From contig JAQVEQ010000102.1 in the NCBI GenBank assembly GCA_028697875.1, forward strand, positions 1 through 10,210: a stretch of 10,210 bases of DNA, in the 5' to 3' direction. Positions within the stretch are counted from its first letter, which is position 1. Each line of letters begins with the position of its first letter. The notes below the pieces were generated by a model. It was not told where the DNA came from. It worked only from the letters and a program-made list of their open reading frames with translations, and did no database searches. Below, piece after piece: positions 1 to 4,932 of the stretch. Source of the DNA: Novosphingobium sp. Its GTDB lineage: Bacteria > Pseudomonadota > Alphaproteobacteria > Sphingomonadales > Sphingomonadaceae. The translations under genes were made by a program, and so were the position numbers.

Positions 1-1082
1 CTCCTGCCCAGCCGGGCCGAGGCCGCGATCAGCCGCACCCCGGCATAGAGCGCATCGTCGTAGCCGTAATATTGGTGGGCGAAGAACACGTGGCCGCTCA
101 TCTCCCCGGCCAGCGGCGCGCCGGTTTCCTTCATCCTGGACTTGATGAGGCTGTGGCCGGTCTTCCACATCAGGGGCTGGCCGCCGTGGCGGGCGACATG
201 ATCGAACAGCGCGCGGCTGGCCTTCACGTCGGCGATGACAGTCGCGCCGGGGACCATGGCCAGCAGGTCCTCGGCATAGATCATCAACAACTGGTCGCCC
301 CAGATCACCCGCCCCTGCCCGTCGACCGCACCGATCCGGTCGCCATCGCCGTCGAAGGCGATGCCGAAGTCGAGTCCCTTGTCCGCGACCAGCCGCTTGA
401 GGTCCGCCAGGTTGGCTTCCACGGTGGGGTCGGGGTGGTGATTGGGGAACGTCCCGTCCACTTCGGTGAACAGCAGGTGGTGTTCGCCGGGCAGGCGCGC
501 GGCCAGCGCTTCCAGCGCGGGTCCGGCCGCGCCGTTGCCCGCGTCCCACCCGATCCGCAAACCGGCCAGGCGTTCCGCCGCGATTCCCTCCAGCCCGGCC
601 AGCAGCCGCGCGATGTATTCGTCCATCACGGCGCGCGTTTCGACCGTGCCGGTCCCGTCCGCCCAGCCGCCCTGTTCCGCGATCCGCCCCAGCTCGACAA
701 TGTCCGGCCCGAAGAACGGGCGGCCCTGGAACACCATCTTGAAGCCGTTGTAATTGGCGGGGTTGTGGCTGCCGGTGATCTGGATCCCGCCGTCCACGTC
801 TTCGGCCGAGGCTTCGGCGTAATAGAGCATCGGCGTCGGGCCGAGGCCGATCCGCACCACGTCGCAGCCGCTGGCGGTCAGCCCTTCGACCAGCGCGTGT
901 TCGAGCAGGGGCGAGCTGACCCGCCCGTCGTAACCGACCGCGACTTTCCGCCCCCCGGCCTTGCGCAAGAGGGTGGCGAAGCTGCGGCCGATCGCGCGCG
1001 CGTCGTCCGGGCCCAGGGTTTCGCCGATAATCCCGCGGATGTCGTATTCGCGCAGGACGGTTGGATGGAACCGGTGCTTCAT
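1..1082 (-). CDS. pgmG: Phosphoglucomutase/phosphomannomutase (PgmG/AlgC type), C-terminus cut by window edge
   Basis: This enzyme of the alpha-D-phosphohexomutase family interconverts the 1- and 6-phosphates of glucose and mannose, feeding nucleotide-sugar, polysaccharide and LPS synthesis in the cytosol. The window holds the first 360 residues, in frame to the left edge; the family is usually about 460, so roughly the last 100 residues (much of domain 4, the phosphate-binding domain) lie outside. Three signature motifs are intact: TGSHNP at 103-108 with catalytic Ser105, the metal loop DGDGDR at 244-249, and the sugar-binding loop GEMSGH at 326-331. The ATG overlaps the stop of the J-domain gene as ATGA, and GGGAG (1088-1092) lies 5 nt upstream, so translation is probably coupled. 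Family assignment is very secure. The choice between PgmG, AlgC and ManB as a name is not; PgmG is the name used for sphingomonad gellan/sphingan enzymes. Confidence 0.95.
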   Translation of the reverse strand, partial: MKHRFHPTVLREYDIRGIIGETLGPDDARAIGRSFATLLRKAGGRKVAVGYDGRVSSPLLEHALVEGLTASGCDVVRIGLGPTPMLYYAEASAEDVDGGIQITGSHNPANYNGFKMVFQGRPFFGPDIVELGRIAEQGGWADGTGTVETRAVMDEYIARLLAGLEGIAAERLAGLRIGWDAGNGAAGPALEALAARLPGEHHLLFTEVDGTFPNHHPDPTVEANLADLKRLVADKGLDFGIAFDGDGDRIGAVDGQGRVIWGDQLLMIYAEDLLAMVPGATVIADVKASRALFDHVARHGGQPLMWKTGHSLIKSRMKETGAPLAGEMSGHVFFAHQYYGYDDALYAGVRLIAASARLGR

Positions 1083-1378
1083 GGCCGCTCCCGCCGCGGT
1101 GGTATCAGCCGCGCCAGCAGGAGGTCGCGGGCGGCGTTGGCTTCGTGCACCAGCTCGTTCGTGCCGCCCCGGTCGGGATGGACGCGGGCGATCAGCCGCC
1201 GGTGCGCATCGATGATCTCTTCGCGGCTGGCGGCCCTGGCGACCCCCAGCAGAGCGCGGGCACGCCGTTCTTCCGCGCCGACGCCGGTCCCGATCCCGGC
1301 CATCTGCCATGGCCAGCGCCCCAGCAGAAGCTTGGAGGCGAGGCTCACGACGAGCAGGATCGCCAGGAGCTTCACCAT
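1079..1378 (-). CDS. Membrane-anchored J-domain (DnaJ-like) protein, Pam18/Tim14-like
   Basis: A 99-residue protein with one N-terminal membrane segment (about residues 3-20, LLAILLVVSLASKLLLG) followed directly by a C-terminal J-domain (about 38-92). The invariant HPD tripeptide is at 67-69 and continues as HPDRGGT, then an N-x-A-x-D-L helix IV. There is no Gly/Phe region, zinc finger or substrate-binding domain, so it probably only stimulates DnaK ATPase at the membrane. Membrane anchor plus bare J-domain, and the HPD-x-GG sequence, resemble mitochondrial Pam18/Tim14 and its bacterial relatives. I chose the ATG at 1378, 7 bp after the mipZ stop; a longer reading from 1480 would overlap mipZ extensively and starts with an Arg/Ser/Pro-rich stretch typical of a wrong frame. 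No clear Shine-Dalgarno precedes 1378, so it may depend on ribosomes finishing mipZ. Its stop overlaps the pgmG start. Its substrate is unknown. Confidence 0.9.
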   Translation of the reverse strand: MVKLLAILLVVSLASKLLLGRWPWQMAGIGTGVGAEERRARALLGVARAASREEIIDAHRRLIARVHPDRGGTNELVHEANAARDLLLARLIPPRRERP

Positions 1379-1385
1379 GGCCGGG

Positions 1386-2204
1386 TCAGTCGGCGAAGCT
1401 GGGGTGGGCCGGTTGCCGCGCCGCCGGCATCGGCAGGTTGAGCGCGGCGACGAGGCCGCGCAGTTCCTGCCGCGCGACAAGGTGGCTGGTACCTAGTTCG
1501 CCCAGGTGCCCCTTGTCGAGCAGGGTCAGGCCGGACGGGAACAGCTCGCGGTAGATCACGCGTTCCGAAAGCCCCTGCGACACGCGGAAACCGACCCGCT
1601 TCGACAGTTCGCCCAGCGCCTGTTCGATACGGGCCATGTTGCGCGCTTCGACGTGGCCGGTACGGTTGCGCACCACCACCCAGTCCATTTCGCGCCGCTG
1701 GTCGCGGATCGTGGCCATGGCGCGCTTCTTGCGCGCTTCCCAGATCAGCTCGGCATAGAAGCTCAGCCGCTTGACCTTGAAGCTTTCCGCGTCGACCTGC
1801 CCGATGAGGTCGAAATCGACGAAGCTGTCGTTCATCGGCGTGACCAGCGTGTCCGCCGTCGTCGCCACGTGGCGGGCGAAGGGATCGTCACGGCCCGGCG
1901 TGTCGAACAGCACGAAGTCGCAGTCCTCGGCCAGTTCGCCGGCCATGCGGTCCAGCTCTTCCGTGCTTTCGCCGGTGAAGACGCCGAAGCGCGCGCCGGG
2001 CAATTCGATCTCGCGGCGCTTTTCCGTCTCCGCCCGGTTCTCGAAATAGCGGTAGAGCGTGCGCTGGCGCGGATCGAGATCGAGCGCGGCGACTTTCGCC
2101 CCCTGATAGGCAAGCGCGACCGCCACGTGGACCGCCGTGGTCGACTTGCCCGTGCCGCCCTTTTCGTTGGCGAAGACGATACGATGGGGAGCGTTGAAAC
2201 TCAC
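1386..2204 (-). CDS. mipZ: Division-site positioning ATPase MipZ (ParA/MinD superfamily)
   Basis: A 272-residue P-loop ATPase. The deviant Walker A motif KGGTGKST is at 15-22 (signature Lys15, P-loop Lys20), the A' region LDLDPRQRT at 41-49, and Walker B with FDTPG at 100-104. VTPMNDSFVDFD (121-132), MDWVVVRNR, KRVGFRV and VIYRELFPSGLTLLD match my recollection of Caulobacter MipZ closely, so I call MipZ rather than a generic ParA. In Caulobacter, MipZ forms a gradient from the ParB-bound origin region at the poles and blocks FtsZ assembly there, placing the septum near midcell. The start is GTG (2202-2204); the region before it has only a weak purine stretch (GGGAA), and no upstream in-frame ATG looks better. 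No parB lies next to it. It leads the mipZ / J-protein / pgmG operon and is divergent from panC. Confidence 0.93.
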   Translation of the reverse strand: MSFNAPHRIVFANEKGGTGKSTTAVHVAVALAYQGAKVAALDLDPRQRTLYRYFENRAETEKRREIELPGARFGVFTGESTEELDRMAGELAEDCDFVLFDTPGRDDPFARHVATTADTLVTPMNDSFVDFDLIGQVDAESFKVKRLSFYAELIWEARKKRAMATIRDQRREMDWVVVRNRTGHVEARNMARIEQALGELSKRVGFRVSQGLSERVIYRELFPSGLTLLDKGHLGELGTSHLVARQELRGLVAALNLPMPAARQPAHPSFAD

Positions 2205-2294
2205 GGCGGCAGGATTCCCGTTGGCATTGCGATTGGCAAGGCGTCACGGCAAAGGTGACACTCTCACCAACGCCCATATCGGAGCCCCGCCCCC
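2205..2294. promoter_or_regulatory. Divergent mipZ/panC intergenic region with a GGTGA-N5-TCACC dyad
   Basis: This 90-bp gap must carry the start signals of both the leftward mipZ operon and the rightward panC gene. It holds a 5+5 bp inverted repeat, GGTGA (2254-2258) and TCACC (2264-2268), near its centre, and two near-direct copies of TTGGCA at 2221-2226 and 2233-2238. I could not fit a convincing -35/-10 pair on either strand, so promoters are inferred only from the divergent layout. The dyad could be an operator but is short enough to be chance. Confidence 0.35.
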
Positions 2295-3146
2295 ATGCAA
2301 ACCGTCAACACCGTCGAATCGCTACGCGAAGCTGTGGAGAGTTTGCGCGAAAACGGAACGGTCGCGTTCGTTCCGACCATGGGCGCGCTGCACGAAGGGC
2401 ACCTGACACTGGTGCGCGAGGCGCGCAAACGCGCCGCGCACGTGGTCGTTTCGATCTTCGTCAATCCCACCCAGTTCGGCCCGAACGAGGATCTCGATGC
2501 CTATCCCCGGCGGATGGCGGAAGATTCGCGCCTGCTGGAAGCCGAAGGCGTGGCGCTGCTGTGGGCGCCGGACGTGGCGGAAATGTATCCGGCGGGCTTC
2601 GCCACGACGATTTCGGTCACCGGGGTGAGCGACAATTTCTGCGGTGCGTCCCGCCCCGGCCATTTCGACGGCGTGGCGACCGTGGTGTGCAAGCTGTTCA
2701 ACCAGGTGCGGCCCGACATGGCGCTGTTCGGGGAAAAGGACTGGCAGCAGCTCGCCGTGATCCGCCGCATGGCGCGCGATCTCGACCTGTCGCGCCCCCA
2801 TGCCAGGGACATCGTCGGCGTGCCGACCGTGCGCGAGGCGGACGGCCTCGCCATGTCGAGCCGCAACCAGTACCTTTCGGCCGAACAGCGGCAGGCCGCC
2901 GCCGTCCTGCCCCGGGCCATGCGCACGGCCATCGCCGCCATCGCGGCGGGCGAACCGGCGGCGCAGGCGCTCGCCGCGCTCGAAGCCACCCTGCTCGGCG
3001 CCGGCTTCTCCTCGATCGACTATGCCGCGCTGGCCGACGCCCAGAGCCTGGAAGTGCTCGACGCGCCGGGACAGGCCCCGGCCCGCCTGCTGGTCGCGGC
3101 GCGCATCGGCTCCACCCGGCTGATCGACAACATGGCGGTGGGCTGA
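2295..3146 (+). CDS. panC: Pantothenate synthetase (pantoate--beta-alanine ligase)
   Basis: PanC condenses D-pantoate with beta-alanine using ATP (via a pantoyl-adenylate) to make pantothenate, the coenzyme A precursor, in the cytosol. The protein is complete at 283 residues, the usual length. It has the HIGH-like nucleotide motif in PTMGALHEGHLTLV (27-40), NPTQFGPNEDLDAYPR (57-72), FGEKDWQQL (145-153), and the KMSKS-like MSSRNQYL (187-194), then the smaller C-terminal domain. GGAG at 2281-2284 lies 10 nt before the ATG. It stands alone: panB and panD are not adjacent here. A GC hairpin at 3155-3173 follows its stop but has no T-run, so read-through into the CsgG-like gene is possible. Confidence 0.97.
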   Translation: MQTVNTVESLREAVESLRENGTVAFVPTMGALHEGHLTLVREARKRAAHVVVSIFVNPTQFGPNEDLDAYPRRMAEDSRLLEAEGVALLWAPDVAEMYPAGFATTISVTGVSDNFCGASRPGHFDGVATVVCKLFNQVRPDMALFGEKDWQQLAVIRRMARDLDLSRPHARDIVGVPTVREADGLAMSSRNQYLSAEQRQAAAVLPRAMRTAIAAIAAGEPAAQALAALEATLLGAGFSSIDYAALADAQSLEVLDAPGQAPARLLVAARIGSTRLIDNMAVG

Positions 3147-3151
3147 TTCGC

Positions 3152-3180
3152 TTGCGGCGGCCGGTTGCCGCCGATACAGT
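3152..3180 (+). promoter_or_regulatory. Possible promoter of the CsgG-like gene, with a hairpin in its spacer
   Basis: Directly after panC lies TTGCGG (3152-3157), a 17-bp spacer and TACAGT (3175-3180): 3 of 6 and 4 of 6 matches to the sigma-70 hexamers at ideal spacing. The same stretch forms a 7-bp GC stem (3155-3161 with 3167-3173, 5-nt loop) lacking a downstream T-tract. It may be a promoter, a weak or factor-assisted panC terminator, or neither. A transcript from here would have a leader of roughly 70 nt before the next gene. Confidence 0.25.
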
Positions 3181-3259
3181 CCCGCCAAAGGGTCGGTTGG
3201 TTCCGGGGCACGCGGCCGAATGAAGCCGCACTTCGGATCGTTCACACAGGAGTTCACTG

Positions 3260-4024
3260 ATGAAGAAACTGATCGGCGGCGCTTTGGCCCTGGCCCTTAC
3301 GGCCACGGCGATGCCGGCCATGGCGAAGGACGAATCCTCCGCGCGCAAGAAACAATCCCAGGGCACGCAGGAAATTCCGCGCTGCTACCGCAATCTCGGG
3401 ACCGTCGCGATCGTCGATCCCGACAACCAGTGGTGGCGCGAATTCAACCTCGGCAGCCCGGAAGCGATCATCAAGATCTTCGTCCAGCGGTCCGGCTGCT
3501 TCTCGCTCGTGAATCGCGGCCGTTCGATGCAGAGCCGGAACATGGAGCGCGCGCTCGCCGATTCGGGCGAGCTGCAAGACGGCTCGAACCTGGGCAAGGG
3601 CCAGGTCAAGGCGGCGGACTATTTCCTCCAGCCCGACATCGTTTCGACCAACAGCAATTCCGGCGGTGGCGGTGTCGGCGGCTTCCTCGGCAATTTCGTC
3701 GGCGGGCCGATCGGTGCGATCGCTGGCGGGATCAGCGTCAAGAAGGGTGAAGCCAACGTCACTCTCTCGCTGGTCAACGCCCGTACCACCGTGGAAGAAG
3801 CCCTGACCGAAGGTTACGCCCGCAAGTCCGACGTCAGCTTCGGCGGGGGGGGCGGTGGCCTGTTCGGCGGCGGCGTGTTCGGCGGCGTCGCGGGCGGCGG
3901 CTACCAGAACACCAAGATTGGCCAGATCATCGTGCTCGCCTATCTCGATGCCTATACCAAGCTGGTCGACCAGCTCGGCGGCCTGCCCGAGGATGCGGCC
4001 GCGGCCGCACCCGAAGCGAAGTAA
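3260..4024 (+). CDS. Secreted CsgG/HfaB-family protein
   Basis: A 254-residue exported protein with a signal peptide (charged MKK, hydrophobic 4-20, likely cleavage after AMA at 22). The body follows the CsgG/HfaB pattern: GTVAIVDPD (47-55), IFVQRSGCFSLVNRGRSMQ (73-91), KAADYFLQPDIVS (117-129), ANVTLSLVNARTTVEEAL (165-182) and a C-terminal IIVLAYLDAYTKLVDQL helix. Family members such as E. coli CsgG and Caulobacter HfaB are outer-membrane lipoproteins that export or assemble curli or holdfast anchors. Unlike those, no Cys sits at the cleavage site; the two cysteines (42 and 80) could form a disulfide. Glycine-rich segments cover about 135-158 and 194-214. AGGAG (3248-3252) sits 7 nt before the ATG. 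No curli or holdfast partner gene lies in the window. Family membership is likely; substrate and pore activity are unknown. Confidence 0.8.
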   Translation: MKKLIGGALALALTATAMPAMAKDESSARKKQSQGTQEIPRCYRNLGTVAIVDPDNQWWREFNLGSPEAIIKIFVQRSGCFSLVNRGRSMQSRNMERALADSGELQDGSNLGKGQVKAADYFLQPDIVSTNSNSGGGGVGGFLGNFVGGPIGAIAGGISVKKGEANVTLSLVNARTTVEEALTEGYARKSDVSFGGGGGGLFGGGVFGGVAGGGYQNTKIGQIIVLAYLDAYTKLVDQLGGLPEDAAAAAPEAK

Positions 4025-4070
4025 TCCCGGCCCGGCCGGGCAACCGGCCGGCAAGACAATCGGGAAAACA

Positions 4071-4101
4071 AGGGGCGGGGCCGGTTCGGTCCCGCCCTTT
4101 T
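4071..4101. terminator. Bidirectional rho-independent terminator
   Basis: Hairpin with GGGCGGG (4073-4079) pairing to CCCGCCC (4091-4097). It extends inward through a G-T wobble and CCG/CGG pairs to a 3-nt loop, and outward by a G-T and an A-T pair. On the plus strand it ends in CTTTT, closing the CsgG-like gene. On the minus strand it is followed by CTTGTTTT, so it can also end transcripts coming leftward through tRNA-Gly. Confidence 0.85.
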
Positions 4102-4175
4102 GCGTCCAGCGCGAACGGGCGGCCGCCGCGAGCCTCGCGTGAGAACCTGTCCCCGAGTCAGGTCGATGAAGGGAG
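4102..4175. other. Spacer between terminator and tRNA-Gly
   Basis: I see no gene here. The only structure is a small GC hairpin, CGCGA (4127-4131) with TCGCG (4135-4139) and a 3-nt loop, without a T-run. Confidence 0.6.
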
Positions 4176-4249
4176 TGGAGCGGGTAGCGGGAATCGAACC
4201 CGCATAACCAGCTTGGAAGGCTGGGGCTTTACCACTAAGCTATACCCGC
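4176..4249 (-). tRNA. tRNA-Gly (anticodon UCC)
   Basis: A 74-nt cloverleaf on the minus strand. The acceptor stem GCGGGTA pairs fully with TACCCGC, followed by discriminator T and a genomically encoded CCA (4176-4178). The D-arm contains AGTGGTA, and the T-arm is GCGGG-TTCGAAT-CCCGC. The anticodon stem encloses the loop CTTCCAA with anticodon TCC (4215-4217 on the complementary strand), reading GGA/GGG glycine codons. It lies 39 bp downstream of the OmpA-like lipoprotein gene on the same strand. Confidence 0.97.
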
Positions 4250-4262
4250 TCGGGCCGCTGCC

Positions 4263-4292
4263 CGAATGGCACCGCAGGGCCCCTGCCGTCAA
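4263..4292 (-). promoter_or_regulatory. Candidate tRNA-Gly promoter overlapping the lipoprotein stop codon
   Basis: On the minus strand, TTGACG (4292-4287) matches 5 of 6 bases of the -35 consensus and includes the TGA stop of the upstream gene. With an 18-bp spacer the -10 would be CATTCG (4268-4263), which matches only 2 of 6. Predicted initiation near 4256 would leave a leader of about 7 nt before the tRNA, and the stretch between -10 and start is GC-rich, as in stringently controlled tRNA promoters. The weak -10 keeps this tentative; co-transcription from the upstream operon is the alternative. Confidence 0.35.
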
Positions 4293-4912
4293 CTGGCATC
4301 TTCGCGCCCGGCGGGTGCTCCGGCGCTTTCCGTTTCGTTTCCGGCGGCCTCGGCCGGTGCCACAAGGATTTCGACGCGGCGGTTGCGGGCCCGGCCTTCC
4401 TCGTCGGGCGTGCCGTCGGGTTTCGCATTGGGCGCGACCGGATTCTGTTCCCCCAGGGCAATCACGGCCATGCGCGCCTCGCCTATGCCCTTTCCGGCGA
4501 GATAGGCGGCCACCGCCTGCGCCCGGCGACGGGACGCACGCAGGTTCGCCTCGTCGCTGCCGGTCGAGTCCGAATGACCGTGCACAACGATCGGCCACCC
4601 GGCGCGCACCTGTTCGCTTTCCGCCAGGCGGTCGAGCCGTTCCTTCGCTGCGGCATCGAGTTCGTCGCCGCCTTCGGCGAAACCGATCGTCACTGCCAGG
4701 GGTTCCAGCGCCTTCTCGACAGGTTCGGTCTTCTCGATATCGGGCCGGATGATCGATCCGGTCGGCATCGGAGACGCCTGGGGGGCAGGCGGCTGGGAGG
4801 TTTCCGTTACGTCCGGCGTATCGGCTTCGCCGGATGGCTCCCGGGTAGCGTCGCATCCCGTCAGCATGGCGATCACCAGGCACGCCGCGATGGCCCCGGT
4901 GGCATTTCTCAT
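4289..4912 (-). CDS. OmpA-domain lipoprotein
   Basis: A 207-residue predicted lipoprotein. The signal peptide ends in lipobox LTGC with lipidated Cys20, followed by a Pro/Thr/Glu-rich linker (about 21-68) and a C-terminal OmpA-like peptidoglycan-binding domain (about 72-187). The domain shows HGHSDSTGS (111-119), with the Asp (115) that in this family contacts diaminopimelate, ASRRRAQAV (126-134) with the usual Arg, and GRARNRRVEI (173-182). The start is decided by a strong GGGAGGA (4918-4924) 5 nt before the ATG at 4912. An in-frame ATG at 4936 overlaps the antiporter stop as ATGA and would add eight residues, including a Glu, ahead of the signal peptide. The residue after Cys20 is Asp, which in enterobacteria keeps lipoproteins in the inner membrane. 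The C-terminal tail is Ala/Glu/Gly-rich. It is coupled to the antiporter gene. Confidence 0.92.
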   Translation of the reverse strand: MRNATGAIAACLVIAMLTGCDATREPSGEADTPDVTETSQPPAPQASPMPTGSIIRPDIEKTEPVEKALEPLAVTIGFAEGGDELDAAAKERLDRLAESEQVRAGWPIVVHGHSDSTGSDEANLRASRRRAQAVAAYLAGKGIGEARMAVIALGEQNPVAPNAKPDGTPDEEGRARNRRVEILVAPAEAAGNETESAGAPAGREDAS

Positions 4913-4932
4913 GACTGTCCTCCCGATCTCGC

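Noticed and set aside
1379..1480. Longer start for the J-protein at 1480
   Set aside because: It overlaps mipZ by 95 bp, adds an Arg/Ser/Pro-rich stretch and would bury the membrane anchor.
72..1496. 474-residue plus-strand open frame opposite pgmG and the J-protein
   Set aside because: The minus strand carries all active-site motifs of a phosphohexomutase and the HPD J-domain; the plus frame shows none.
4176..4249. tRNA-Gly as an integration site for a mobile element
   Set aside because: No integrase, no repeated tRNA 3' fragment and no compositional break were seen on either side.
4251..4286. Short hairpins between the tRNA and the lipoprotein stop as a terminator
   Set aside because: Stems are only 5-6 bp and no T-run follows on either strand.
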